A DNA stretch of 64,000 bases from Amycolatopsis mongoliensis. GTDB lineage: Bacteria > Actinomycetota > Actinomycetes > Mycobacteriales > Pseudonocardiaceae. Both the position numbers and the translations under genes were made by a program. A model generated the notes under the pieces. The model did no database searches. It was not told the origin of the DNA and was given only the letters and a program-made list of their open reading frames with translations. Positions 38,815 to 46,919 of this stretch are shown here, one piece after another. Every line of letters starts with the position of its first letter. Position 1 is the stretch's first letter. Location: assembly GCF_030285665.1 (NCBI RefSeq), contig NZ_CP127295.1, positions 8,804,001 to 8,868,000 of the forward strand, given 5' to 3'.

Positions 38815-39538
38815 CCTCCCCGGCGGTGACCGCGGACGTCAGCGCCCCGACCGCGTCCTCCGGGCGGTAGATCGTCTCCAGCAGCGTGAAGTGCTGCAGC
38901 TGCGCGACCGTGCAGCTCCCCCGCCGCCCCAGTTCGGCCAGCAGGGCCCGCCGCAACGGCAGCAGCTGCGGCGTCAGCGAGATGTCGACCAGGATCCCCT
39001 CGGCGTCACGCGGGTCGCGGTAGCGGATGCCCGCGAACTCGTCCACGGCCCACAGCTCGCTCTTGAACGTGACGAGGTGCTTCTCGTCCGCCGTGACGAA
39101 CACCAGCAGCCGCGCTTCGCCGTCCTCGGCGACCAGTTCGACCGCACACCCGTGCTCGACGTGGTGGTCCCCCGCCGGCGCGGTGACGACCACCTCGTGT
39201 CCCTTGCCGCGAGCCATCGCGTCGACGAGCGGCCAGGCCTCCGGACCGTCCAAATGGGTCAGCACCGGTCCGGTGATCCCTAGGTCACGGGGATCGTCGG
39301 CGGCTCGGACCGAGAGGCCCGCCGGCGCTCCTTCGGGGACGGCCGAGCCGACGACCACCAGCTCCAGGTGGTGCCCGTCGAGCCGGTCGGAGAACTCGCC
39401 GAAGACGCGGAGCGCGTCGGCCGCGAAGCCGCCGCACTCGACGTACGTCCCGCCGCGCTGGGACCGCAGTGCCTTCGCCGTCCACGCGTCGAGGTACCGC
39501 ACCAGCACGTCCCGCTCCACCGCGGCATGCCCGGCCAC
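38756..39538 (-). CDS. Conserved protein, TcmP-like (three-Cys-motif partner) by layout
   Basis: A 260-residue cytosolic protein of unknown role. The N-terminal part (VERDVLVRYLDAWTAKALRS, YVECGGFAADALRVF, HHLELVVVGS) follows the order of elements in three-Cys-motif partner proteins, with a Rossmann-like domain. The C-terminal 70 residues look like a winged helix (CTVAQLQHFTLLETIYRPEDAVGALTSA). The usual YxDxFAGxG motif is degenerate, so any activity is doubtful. The GTG at 39538 is the probable start. Confidence 0.55.
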   Translation of the reverse strand: MAGHAAVERDVLVRYLDAWTAKALRSQRGGTYVECGGFAADALRVFGEFSDRLDGHHLELVVVGSAVPEGAPAGLSVRAADDPRDLGITGPVLTHLDGPEAWPLVDAMARGKGHEVVVTAPAGDHHVEHGCAVELVAEDGEARLLVFVTADEKHLVTFKSELWAVDEFAGIRYRDPRDAEGILVDISLTPQLLPLRRALLAELGRRGSCTVAQLQHFTLLETIYRPEDAVGALTSAVTAGEVTRDPEKGRLTPRTVVGLP

Positions 39539-39600
39539 GCATCCGGTTGTACCGCAGCAAACCGTTCGGCACCAGGGCCGCGGCCCGATACGCTCGGCCG

Positions 39601-40224
39601 ATGTCCTTCACGGCGGCCGACGTCGAGAGCAGCGTCCGGACGACCACCGCGACCCTCGCCGAAGCGCGGGACGCGGACTGGGACGCCCAGGCCGGTCCGA
39701 TGGACTGGACCTGCTGGGAGACCGTCGAGCACATCGCCGACAACTTCTTCTTCCACGCGGCCCAGCTCGGCCCGCGGGCCGCCGCCACCGACCGGTCGGT
39801 GCCGTTCGCGTGGGCCCGGCACCGGCCCGGCGGCCCCGGTCTGGTGCTCTTCGCGGACCGCGCCGCGGGGCCGGACGGCCTGCTGCGAGTGGTGGAAGCG
39901 TGCGGCGCGCTCCTGGTGGCCGTGGTGCGGACGACGCCGTCCGGCCTCCTCGCGTACCACGACGAGGGCGTCTTCGACGCCGCGGGCTTCGCCGCGATCA
40001 CCGTCGGCGAAACCCTGGTGCACATGCACGACGTCGCCGGCGGACTCGGGTTCCCCTGGACGCCGGAGGCGGACCTCTGCGGCCGCCTGCTCGCCCGCTT
40101 CTTCCCCGGCGCGCCGGCGGACACCGACCCGTGGGCGACGCTGCTCTGGGCGACCGGCCGCGGCGACCTGCCCGGCCACCCGCGGGTCGTGGACTGGCGG
40201 TGGGGCGCTCAGCCCTCCGGGTAG
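39601..40224 (+). CDS. DinB/maleylpyruvate isomerase-like protein
   Basis: A 207-residue four-helix-bundle protein. Metal-type histidines are in TVEHIADNFFFHAAQL and VHMHDVAGGLGF, with WDAQAGPMDWTCWET leading, all as in the DinB_2/mycothiol-dependent maleylpyruvate isomerase N-terminal family. Members often act in mycothiol-dependent reactions; the substrate is unknown here. The ATG at 39601 begins the family block. It overlaps the convergent cupin gene by 16 bp. Confidence 0.72.
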   Translation: MSFTAADVESSVRTTTATLAEARDADWDAQAGPMDWTCWETVEHIADNFFFHAAQLGPRAAATDRSVPFAWARHRPGGPGLVLFADRAAGPDGLLRVVEACGALLVAVVRTTPSGLLAYHDEGVFDAAGFAAITVGETLVHMHDVAGGLGFPWTPEADLCGRLLARFFPGAPADTDPWATLLWATGRGDLPGHPRVVDWRWGAQPSG

Positions 40225-40544
40225 AAGAGGAACAGGGTGCAGCCGGTCGTGCTCGCGGGCACGTGCCACGTGCCGGCCGGAGCGTGCAGGAACGTGCCCG
40301 CCGGGTGGTCGCGCGCGCCGTCGTTGAACGTGCCCGCGACGACGTAGACCTCTTCCGGTCCGGGTTCGTGGACGTCGCGGCGCGGCCACGACGTCCCGGC
40401 GTCCATCTCCAGGACGTTCGCGTGCGCACCGGTGGGTCCGGTCCACAGTGGACGCAGCCGGATGCCGGGGAACAGTTCGCGGACGGGCGCTTCCCGGACG
40501 GTGGACCAGGTGTAGCCGTCCTGCTCGAGGATCTCGGGGTGCAT
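40209..40544 (-). CDS. Small cupin-domain protein
   Basis: A 111-residue single-domain cupin. The two motifs are HEPGPEEVYVVAGTFNDG (His and Glu metal ligands) and AGTWHVPASTTGCTLFLFY. The ATG at 40544 was used; a GTG at 40553 adds three residues. It lies divergent to a GlxA-type AraC regulator (72 bp apart), which may control it. Reaction unknown. Confidence 0.75.
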   Translation of the reverse strand: MHPEILEQDGYTWSTVREAPVRELFPGIRLRPLWTGPTGAHANVLEMDAGTSWPRRDVHEPGPEEVYVVAGTFNDGARDHPAGTFLHAPAGTWHVPASTTGCTLFLFYPEG

Positions 40545-40615
40545 GACCGCCACGGTGCCCGCGCCCGCCGGGCCGGACCAGTGTCCGGGAAGACACCTTG
40601 GGGTACTTTCTTGCC

Positions 40616-41551
40616 ATGCATCGCGTGGTGGCCCTGGTGCGGCCGGTGCAGTCGACGTTCGAGCTCGGCTGCGCCGCCGAGGTCTTCGGCCTGCCGCGGG
40701 CCGGGGTGCCGCAGCACTACGAGTTCGAGGTGTGCGCGGAGACGCCCGGCCCGGTGCCGACGACGGCCGGGTACGCGATGTCCGTCTCGCGCGGGCTGGC
40801 GGCGCTGGACTCCGCGGACACGGTGATCATCCCGGGCTGGGCGCCGGTGGAGGCGCCGCTGCCCCCGCGCGTCCGCCGGTCGCTGCTGCGGGCCCACGCG
40901 CGGGGCGCGCGGCTGGTCACCATCTGCTCCGGGGTGTTCGCGCTCGCCCGCACGGGCCTGCTGGACGGCCGGTCCGCGACGACCCACTGGGGCCGCGCCG
41001 AGCAGCTGCGGCGCGAGTTCCCGCGGGTGCGCGTCGAGCCGGACGTGCTGTACGTCGACCACGGCGACGTCGCCACGAGCGCCGGGGCGGGCGCGGGGAT
41101 CGACCTGTGCCTGCACCTCGTCCGGAAGGACCACGGCGCCGCGCACGCCGCCCTCGTCGCGCGGCACATGGTGATGCCGCCCCACCGCGAGGGCGGCCAG
41201 GTGCAGTTCGCCCCGCCTCCCCCGCCGCCGGACGCCCTGGACGGGCTCCTCGGCTGGGCGGGCGACCGGCTCGGGACGGCGTTGTCGGTGGGCGACCTGG
41301 CGGCCCGAGCCGGCGTCTCGCCGCGAACGCTGGCCCGGCGCTTCGCCGACCAGCTCGGCACGAGCCCCGGCGCGTGGCTGCTGGCCCGCCGGGTGACCGA
41401 GGCCCGCACCCTGCTGGAGGAGACGGACCTCCCGGTGGAGGCGATCGCCGCCCGCGTCGGCCTGGTCTCGGCGGTCAACCTGCGGCGCCGCTTCCGCGCG
41501 CAGGTGGGCACGACCCCGGGCGCGTACCGGCGGGCGTTCCGGACGCCGTAG
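40616..41551 (+). CDS. GlxA/DJ-1-type AraC family regulator
   Basis: A 311-residue regulator. The N-terminal DJ-1/PfpI-like domain (residues 1-190) has VIIPGW, the nucleophile-elbow sequence VTICSGVFALARTGLLDGR and TSAGAGAGIDLCLHLV. The C-terminal double helix-turn-helix follows (LSVGDLAARAGVSPRTLARRF, LPVEAIAARVGLVSAVNLRRRF). The DJ-1 domain in this family senses small molecules rather than hydrolysing them. A proline run (PPPPPP) links the domains. Confidence 0.88.
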   Translation: MHRVVALVRPVQSTFELGCAAEVFGLPRAGVPQHYEFEVCAETPGPVPTTAGYAMSVSRGLAALDSADTVIIPGWAPVEAPLPPRVRRSLLRAHARGARLVTICSGVFALARTGLLDGRSATTHWGRAEQLRREFPRVRVEPDVLYVDHGDVATSAGAGAGIDLCLHLVRKDHGAAHAALVARHMVMPPHREGGQVQFAPPPPPPDALDGLLGWAGDRLGTALSVGDLAARAGVSPRTLARRFADQLGTSPGAWLLARRVTEARTLLEETDLPVEAIAARVGLVSAVNLRRRFRAQVGTTPGAYRRAFRTP

Positions 41552-41581
41552 CGGAGCGACCCGGAACGTCCGCCGGCCGGT

Positions 41582-41650
41582 TCACTTGCGGGGCAGGCCC
41601 TGCGGGTCGAACTCCGACGTCAGGTTCGGCGCTCGAGCACCTCGGCGTAC
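41582..41650 (-). pseudogene. Unidentified C-terminal gene stub
   Basis: The minus strand here ends with a protein-like tail (SEFDPQGLPRK and stop), but the upstream sequence in frame is antisense to the MFS gene. It looks like the last 20 or so codons of a lost gene. The family was not identified. Confidence 0.25.
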
Positions 41651-41703
41651 TGGCCGGGATTCCGGCCGCTCGTCGTCGCGGCGCTGGACCTGGTCGTGGT
41701 GGG

Positions 41704-42936
41704 TCACCTTCGGCTGACCGCTGCGGCCGCGGCCAGCGCGACCGCGAACACCGCGTAGGAGGCGAACAGGCCGCCGGCCGAGCTCAGGGTGCCGCCGATC
41801 GCGCGGCCCAGGAGCTGCCCGACGCACTCGGCCGTGATCACCGCGGTGGCCAGCTCCGTCGCGGTGAACCCGCTCGGCCCCGCGGTGGTCGCCCGGACGT
41901 ACAGGCCGGGATAGGCGAGCCCGACGCCGATCCCCGCCACCGTCCACGCGGCGAGCAGCACGGGGAACGGGCCGCCGACGGCCAGGACGGCCGTGCCGAG
42001 CGCGGTCATGGTCAAGCCGGTCGCGGGAAAGCGTCGCGCGAACAGGCTCGTCACCGCCCAGCCCAGCGGGGCCGCGCTCAGGACGATCGCCGCCTGGGCG
42101 AGGCTCATCCCGAACCCCGTCGTCAGCAGCACGGTGATCAAGCTGTCGGCACCGAAGTAGCCGACCGCGAACAGCACCATCGCCGCGAGCGCGGCGGGCG
42201 TCCCCGGTCGCAGGCGGGCCGTTCCCGGCGGCAGGATCGCGACCATCCCCACCGCGGCGACCACCGCGCCGGCGATCGCGAGCGGCCACCACCCCGTGCT
42301 CAGCACGACCCCCGCCGCGCCCAGGGGCACCAGCAACGTCCACCCCAGCGGCCGCGGCGCGGCGTCCGCCGGCGGGTCGTCGCGGACGGCGCGCACGACC
42401 AGCAACCGTCCGAAGAGGACGAAGGGCACCGGCACCAGCAGCGTCCAGCGCCACCCCACGAGGTGCTCCAAGTCTAGCGTCGCGGCCGGGCCGGCCAGGG
42501 CGGGCGCGATCCACATCGCCGACGACGCCGCGACCACCCGCAGGCGCACCCGCTCGTCGAGGTGCCGGATCGCGGAACTGACCCCGAACACCGCGAGCAG
42601 ACCGCTCGCGAGCCCGGTGGAAAGCTGGCCCAAGGCGAACATCCACGCGCTCCGGGCGGTGGCCGCCACGACGAGCCCGCCGGCGTAGGCGACGATCCCG
42701 GCCGCGAGGGTGCCCCGCGTGCCCAGCCGGCCCAGTACCCGGCTCGCCAGCGGGAGCGCGACGAACAACCCCAGGCTCGAGCCGGCGACGAGGAGCCCGA
42801 GCCGGTCCCCCGCGGCCAGGTCACGGGCGACGACCGGCAGCAGCGTGGACGCGACGAAGCTGGTGACCGCGGCCGAGAACTCGAGCGCGACGATCCCCGC
42901 CGCGAGGAGCAGCGTTCCCCGCGGCAGCACGGTCAT
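41704..42936 (-). CDS. Major facilitator superfamily transporter
   Basis: A 410-residue membrane protein with about 12 hydrophobic helices. The motif-A-like loop is SRVLGRLGTRGTLA after helix 2, and helix 5 has WRWTLLVPVPFVLFGRLL. It resembles drug-efflux MFS proteins; the substrate is unknown. Its start overlaps the VOC gene stop in an ATGA junction, third in an RHH-VOC-MFS operon, which suggests a resistance or detoxification cassette. Confidence 0.87.
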   Translation of the reverse strand: MTVLPRGTLLLAAGIVALEFSAAVTSFVASTLLPVVARDLAAGDRLGLLVAGSSLGLFVALPLASRVLGRLGTRGTLAAGIVAYAGGLVVAATARSAWMFALGQLSTGLASGLLAVFGVSSAIRHLDERVRLRVVAASSAMWIAPALAGPAATLDLEHLVGWRWTLLVPVPFVLFGRLLVVRAVRDDPPADAAPRPLGWTLLVPLGAAGVVLSTGWWPLAIAGAVVAAVGMVAILPPGTARLRPGTPAALAAMVLFAVGYFGADSLITVLLTTGFGMSLAQAAIVLSAAPLGWAVTSLFARRFPATGLTMTALGTAVLAVGGPFPVLLAAWTVAGIGVGLAYPGLYVRATTAGPSGFTATELATAVITAECVGQLLGRAIGGTLSSAGGLFASYAVFAVALAAAAAVSRR

Positions 42937-43280
42937 GTGTAGAGCTCTCGGTCGTACTCGTTGATCTGCACCGCCACGCCGTCCGGATCCGGGACACGCA
43001 GCGAACGCCCGAAGCCCTCGTCGACCACGGGTCCCGGCTCGTACCCGGCCGCCCGCAGCCGCTCCGCGACGTCCTCCAGGCGTTCGTCGGTCTCGAAGGC
43101 CAGCTCGCACCGGCCCACGTCCACGCCGTCGCCCCGGTGGAGGGCCAGCATGCCGGCCTCGGCGGGCAGCTCCACCCAGCCGCCGGGCCGCGACACCGAG
43201 CCGACCCGCAGGCCGAGGACCTCGTAGAACCGCGTCATCGCCGCGACGTCCGTGCTGTAGCGGATCGGCATCACTCGCAT
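42933..43280 (-). CDS. VOC family (glyoxalase-like) protein
   Basis: A 115-residue vicinal-oxygen-chelate protein with paired beta-alpha-beta-beta-beta units: RYSTDVAAMTRFYEVLGLRVG, GGWVELPAEAGMLALHR, CELAFETDERLEDVAERLRAAG, VPDPDGVAVQINEYDREL. Such proteins bind or modify drugs or carry out glyoxalase chemistry. Starts at ATG 43280 (GTG 43283 possible); the ATG shares one base with the stop of the small RHH gene upstream. Confidence 0.83.
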   Translation of the reverse strand: MRVMPIRYSTDVAAMTRFYEVLGLRVGSVSRPGGWVELPAEAGMLALHRGDGVDVGRCELAFETDERLEDVAERLRAAGYEPGPVVDEGFGRSLRVPDPDGVAVQINEYDRELYT

Positions 43281-43435
43281 CACGGTCGTTCCTCGCTCGT
43301 TCGCAGGTAGTCCTCGAGCACCCGCTCGACGAAGGACGAGAGCGACTCGTCGGCGTCGACCGAGGCGTGCTTCACCCGCCTGATGAGCTCGACCGGCAGG
43401 TAGACGCTGAACTGCCGCTTGACGGGTGAGGACAT
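43280..43435 (-). CDS. Ribbon-helix-helix (CopG-type) small DNA-binding protein
   Basis: A 51-residue protein: KRQFSVYLPVELIRRVKHAS followed by DESLSSFVERVLEDYL is a textbook ribbon-helix-helix unit. It is first in an operon with VOC and MFS genes (TGATG junction with VOC) and no toxin gene accompanies it, so it is more likely the operon's own repressor than an antitoxin. A 22-bp palindrome lies just upstream of its start. Confidence 0.8.
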   Translation of the reverse strand: MSSPVKRQFSVYLPVELIRRVKHASVDADESLSSFVERVLEDYLRTSEERP

Positions 43436-43447
43436 GCCCACATGCTA

Positions 43448-43469
43448 GCAAGCGGGCATGCCTGCTTGC
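43448..43469. promoter_or_regulatory. Palindromic operator of the RHH-VOC-MFS operon
   Basis: GCAAGC (43448-43453) and GCTTGC (43464-43469) flank a GGCATGCC core; the whole 22-bp unit has one mismatched pair. It is 13 bp upstream of the RHH start, with a TAGCAT -10-like box (minus strand) at its edge. Confidence 0.6.
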
Positions 43470-43563
43470 ACGCACGAAGAAGGGCACACCGGACCAGCAC
43501 GGGGGAGCCGGCGGACAGGCCCGGCATCGCACCGAAGGCCGACCATCCGATGGCGCGATGGCC

Positions 43564-44253
43564 TCAGCGGGGAACGGGTTTGCCTTGGCTCATGCGGTTC
43601 ATCGCTCCCGCGATCAGCAGCGCCAAGCCGTTTTCCAGGGCGGGGGCCAGGTCCAGGTGCAACGCCTTCAGGGCCGGGTCCACCTCGTACGCGGCGAGGG
43701 CGCTGGGCGACGGCCGGCAGTGCGTCCACAGCCCGCCGGTCAGGATCATCGCCAGCAGGCACACCGACGCCGCTTCGTCCCCGACCTCCGGCACGTACCG
43801 GCGGATCAGCTCGGCCATCGTGTCCAATCCCGCCAGGGCGGACCGCTTGAAGCGCACGACGACGTCGGCGGACACGTTGTGTTCCAGGACACCCGCCTGC
43901 GCGCCGATGAGGTCGCACAACACCGTGCGTCGCGCCAGGGAGTGGGCGACGACCGCCGCGAACCGCTCGGTCCGCTCCCCCGCGGGCCGGTCCGGGTCGA
44001 CGCCCTCGGCCAGCTCTTCCGCCACTTCGGCCAGCCAGTCCCGCAGTGCCCGGTCGAGCAGTTCGAGCAGCACCGCCTCGCGGGATTCGAAGTAGCGCAA
44101 CACATTCGACTTCGCCAGTCCGACCCGCCTGCTGAGCTCGTTGAGGCTCACGTCGGCCACCGGCATCTCGTCGAGCATCGCCAGCGCCGTGTCGAGGATC
44201 GTGCGGCGCCGCTGCTCCCGCTGCTCCGCGCTGCGGGCCCGCTGGAACGTCAT
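43564..44253 (-). CDS. TetR family transcriptional regulator
   Basis: A 229-residue TetR repressor with the helix-turn-helix in residues 20-62 (ILDTALAMLDEMPVADVSLNELSRRVGLAKSNVLRYFESRE). The ligand domain has LLAMILTGGLWTH. The ATG at 44253 begins MTFQRARSAEQREQRRR. Divergent from an SDR gene, with a promoter and repeated operator-like elements in the 129-bp gap. Confidence 0.88.
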   Translation of the reverse strand: MTFQRARSAEQREQRRRTILDTALAMLDEMPVADVSLNELSRRVGLAKSNVLRYFESREAVLLELLDRALRDWLAEVAEELAEGVDPDRPAGERTERFAAVVAHSLARRTVLCDLIGAQAGVLEHNVSADVVVRFKRSALAGLDTMAELIRRYVPEVGDEAASVCLLAMILTGGLWTHCRPSPSALAAYEVDPALKALHLDLAPALENGLALLIAGAMNRMSQGKPVPR

Positions 44254-44301
44254 GCCACCCAGCGTAACGCCCGGCGCGCGAAATTGAAGACCGACAGTCT
44301 C

Positions 44302-44356
44302 TTGACAACAGACCGGCGGTTCCTTAGCGTCGGGCCCATAACAGACCGCCGGTCCG
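44302..44356 (+). promoter_or_regulatory. Promoter and TetR-type operators of the SDR gene
   Basis: TTGACA (44302-44307), 17 bp, then TAGCGT (44325-44330). Two related elements, ACAGACCGGCGGTTCC (44308-44323) and ACAGACCGCCGGTCCG (44341-44356), lie in the spacer and after the -10 box. The second contains GACCG-C-CGGTC. They are likely sites for the divergent TetR. Confidence 0.6.
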
Positions 44357-44382
44357 AAAGGGCCGCCACGGAGGGAACCGCC

Positions 44383-45291
44383 ATGGGCGAGAACTGGACC
44401 GAACGCGACGTCCCGAGTCAGCAGGGCCGCGTCGCCGTCATCACCGGGGCCAACACCGGGCTCGGGTTCGACACCGCGAAGGTGCTGGCCGAGCACGGCG
44501 CGACGGTCGTACTGGCCGTCCGCGACGTCGAAAAGGGCAAGCGGGCCGCCGCGCGGCTCGGCGCGAACGCCGACGTCACCGTGCAGCAGCTGAACCTCGG
44601 GTCCCTGGACTCCGTCCGGTCCGCCGCGGCCGACCTGCACGCGACGCTGCCGAAGATCGACCTGCTGATCAACAACGCGGGCGTCATGTACCCGCCGAAG
44701 CAGACCACGCGGGACGGGTTCGAGCTGCAGTTCGGCACGAACCACCTCGGGCACTTCGCGTTCACCGGGCTGCTGCTGGACCTGCTGCTGCCGGTCGAGG
44801 GCTCCCGGGTGGTGACGGTCGCGAGCATCGCCCACCGCATCCGCGCCGCGATCCACTTCGACGACCTGCAGTGGGAGAACTCCTACGACCGCGTCGCGGC
44901 CTACGGGCAGGCCAAGCTCGCGAACCTGATGTTCGCCTACGAGCTGCAGCGCCGCCTCGCCCCGCACGGCACGACGGCGTCGCTCGCCGCCCACCCGGGC
45001 GTGGCCCGCACGGAGCTGATGCGCAACTCCCCGGCGATCCTCCGCGCCCTCTTCCCGGTGGTCGCCCCGCTGTTCACCCAGAGCTCGGAGCGCGGCGCCC
45101 TCCCGACCCTCCGGGCGGCGACGGACCCCGCGGCACTCGGCGGACAGTACTACGGCCCGGCCGGCCCGGGCGGCTACCGCGGGCGCCCGCAGGTGGTGAC
45201 GTCCACGCCGCAGTCCTACGACGCGGGGATCCAGCGGCGGCTGTGGACGGTTTCGGAGGAGCTCACCGGCATCAAGTTCCCGGTCGGCTGA
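44383..45291 (+). CDS. Short-chain dehydrogenase (retinol dehydrogenase/WWOX-like)
   Basis: A 302-residue SDR: ITGANTGLGFDTAKVLAEHG cofactor loop, INNAGVM, TVASIAHR with catalytic Ser, and YGQAKLANLMFAYELQRRL with YxxxK. The pattern fits the retinol-dehydrogenase-like SDRs frequent in actinobacteria, which use NADP. Substrate unknown. GGAGGGAA precedes the ATG at 44383. Controlled by the divergent TetR. Confidence 0.9.
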   Translation: MGENWTERDVPSQQGRVAVITGANTGLGFDTAKVLAEHGATVVLAVRDVEKGKRAAARLGANADVTVQQLNLGSLDSVRSAAADLHATLPKIDLLINNAGVMYPPKQTTRDGFELQFGTNHLGHFAFTGLLLDLLLPVEGSRVVTVASIAHRIRAAIHFDDLQWENSYDRVAAYGQAKLANLMFAYELQRRLAPHGTTASLAAHPGVARTELMRNSPAILRALFPVVAPLFTQSSERGALPTLRAATDPAALGGQYYGPAGPGGYRGRPQVVTSTPQSYDAGIQRRLWTVSEELTGIKFPVG

Positions 45292-45358
45292 CCGCGACAC
45301 CTGCCGTACGGCAACCGAAACCCTTCCCGCGGCGCGCGGTCTCCCGGAGGCCGGGTCC

Positions 45359-46270
45359 TCAGTCCGTCGTGACCCGGATGATCGTCTTGCCGCGGGTGCG
45401 CCGGCGGCGGGCGAACGCGTCGGGCGCCTCCGCCAGCGGGCGCACGTCACCGACGAGGGGCTTCAACCGGCCGTCCCGCACCCGCTGGGCCAGGTCCGCG
45501 AGCCGGGCCCGGTCGGGTTCGACCACGAAGAACACCGCGCGCCCGTCCTGCGGCCGCACCTTCGGCGGCTCGGCGACGGTCACCAGGGTGCCGCCGGGCC
45601 GCACCAGCGCGGCCGACTTCGCGAGGACGTCGCCGCCGATGACGTCGAACACCACGTCGGCTTGCTCGCCGGGATCGGCTTCCGGGTCCTGGAACGCCTC
45701 GGCGCCGAGGCCGAGCACGAGGTCGCGGTCGCCTTCCCGGCCCGTGCCGATCACCCGGGCCCCGGCCTCCCGGGCGAGCTGGACGGCGATCGACCCCACC
45801 GCGCCGGCGGCGCCGTGGATCAGCACGGTCTGGCCGGTGGTGAGCCCGGCGTGGTCGAACAGCCCCTGCCACGCGGTCAGCCCGGAGATCGGCAGCGTCG
45901 CGGCCACGGTGTGGTCGATGTCGGCGGCCAGCGGCGCGAGGTTGCGCGCCTCGACGGCGGTGTATTCGGCCAGGGAACCGTTGCGCGCCCAGTCGGCGAG
46001 GCCGAAGACCCGCTGGCCGACGGTGAGGCCGGTGGTGCCGTAGCCCAGTCCGGTGACGACACCGGACAGCTCGTGCCCCGGCACGCTGGGCGTGCGGTCG
46101 CGGCCGGCGCGGTCGGTCCAGGTGGCGGGCCAGGTGAGCTCGCCGGGGGTGAAACCGGCGGCGTGCACCCGCACGATGACGTCGTTCTCGGCGGCGTGCG
46201 GGTGCGGCAGGTCGGTGAGGGTGAGCCCCTCGATGCCCGCGTCGCGGTCGGTGACGGTGATGGCTTTCAT
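45359..46270 (-). CDS. Medium-chain NADP-dependent quinone oxidoreductase-type alcohol dehydrogenase
   Basis: A 303-residue zinc-independent MDR enzyme: VPGHELSGVVTGLG, LPISGLTAWQGLFDHAGL, GQTVLIHGAAGAVGSIAVQLAREAG (nucleotide-binding) and a conserved C-terminal GKTIIRV. No structural zinc cysteines. Such enzymes reduce quinones or enones with NADPH. Last of a three-gene operon with an HD-domain protein and an alpha/beta hydrolase; the 10-bp gap to the HD gene supports co-transcription. Confidence 0.87.
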   Translation of the reverse strand: MKAITVTDRDAGIEGLTLTDLPHPHAAENDVIVRVHAAGFTPGELTWPATWTDRAGRDRTPSVPGHELSGVVTGLGYGTTGLTVGQRVFGLADWARNGSLAEYTAVEARNLAPLAADIDHTVAATLPISGLTAWQGLFDHAGLTTGQTVLIHGAAGAVGSIAVQLAREAGARVIGTGREGDRDLVLGLGAEAFQDPEADPGEQADVVFDVIGGDVLAKSAALVRPGGTLVTVAEPPKVRPQDGRAVFFVVEPDRARLADLAQRVRDGRLKPLVGDVRPLAEAPDAFARRRRTRGKTIIRVTTD

Positions 46271-46280
46271 GGCTGCTCCT

Positions 46281-46919
46281 TCAGCTGGGCCACGCGGACC
46301 CGAGAACGCGCTCGACGGTCGTCGTGCGCCGGTAGCCGGGGAGGAAGTGCTCGATCACGTCGGCGTTCACGGTGCCGTTGGTGGTGTCCGGGCGGTTCTT
46401 CTGCCCCTCGAAGTAGGCGGTCAGGAACTCGTTCTTGAAGTCGCCCCGCGGGTGCACGGCGAGGATCTCCCCCAGCCGGTCGGCGTCCAGCCCGTCGAGG
46501 CCGAACCCGACGATGTCGGTGAGCACGCCGAAGTGGGTGGTGGCGATCTCGGGACCCATCCGGCCGGGGATGCCGGGCGTGGTGTGCAGCGCGATCGCCG
46601 TCCAGACGGTGTCCGCGGCGGCGGGCGAGAAGCCGTGCTCCAGCAGGAAGCGGCGTCCGTGGTCGGCGCCGTCGACCTCGAAGCGTTGCTCCGCCTCGGA
46701 AAACGGCGTCGCGAGGCCGGTGTCGTGGAACATGGCGGCCAGGTAGAGCAGCTCCGGATCCGGCTCCACGCCGATCCGCTCGGCGTGGAGCCGGCCGAAG
46801 AAGTAGACCCGGCGGGAGTGGTGGTAGACGAGCGGGCTGGTCGTCTCCCGGAGGTGCCGCGTCGCTTCGGCGACCGCAGCCGTGTCCGGGACCTCCACAC
46901 CCGCGATGACTTCTGTCAT
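46281..46919 (-). CDS. HD-domain phosphohydrolase-like protein (cyanamide hydratase type)
   Basis: A 212-residue HD protein: VYHHSRRVYFFGR, LLYLAAMFHDTGLA (HD pair), DGADHGRRFLLEHG, AIALHTTPGI. The layout matches the family that includes fungal cyanamide hydratase and bacterial relatives of unknown substrate. Coupled by ATGA to the upstream hydrolase. Confidence 0.82.
   Translation of the reverse strand: MTEVIAGVEVPDTAAVAEATRHLRETTSPLVYHHSRRVYFFGRLHAERIGVEPDPELLYLAAMFHDTGLATPFSEAEQRFEVDGADHGRRFLLEHGFSPAAADTVWTAIALHTTPGIPGRMGPEIATTHFGVLTDIVGFGLDGLDADRLGEILAVHPRGDFKNEFLTAYFEGQKNRPDTTNGTVNADVIEHFLPGYRRTTTVERVLGSAWPS

Noticed and set aside
43280..43435. RHH protein as an antitoxin
   Set aside because: No toxin-sized gene is coupled to it; its partners are VOC and MFS genes.
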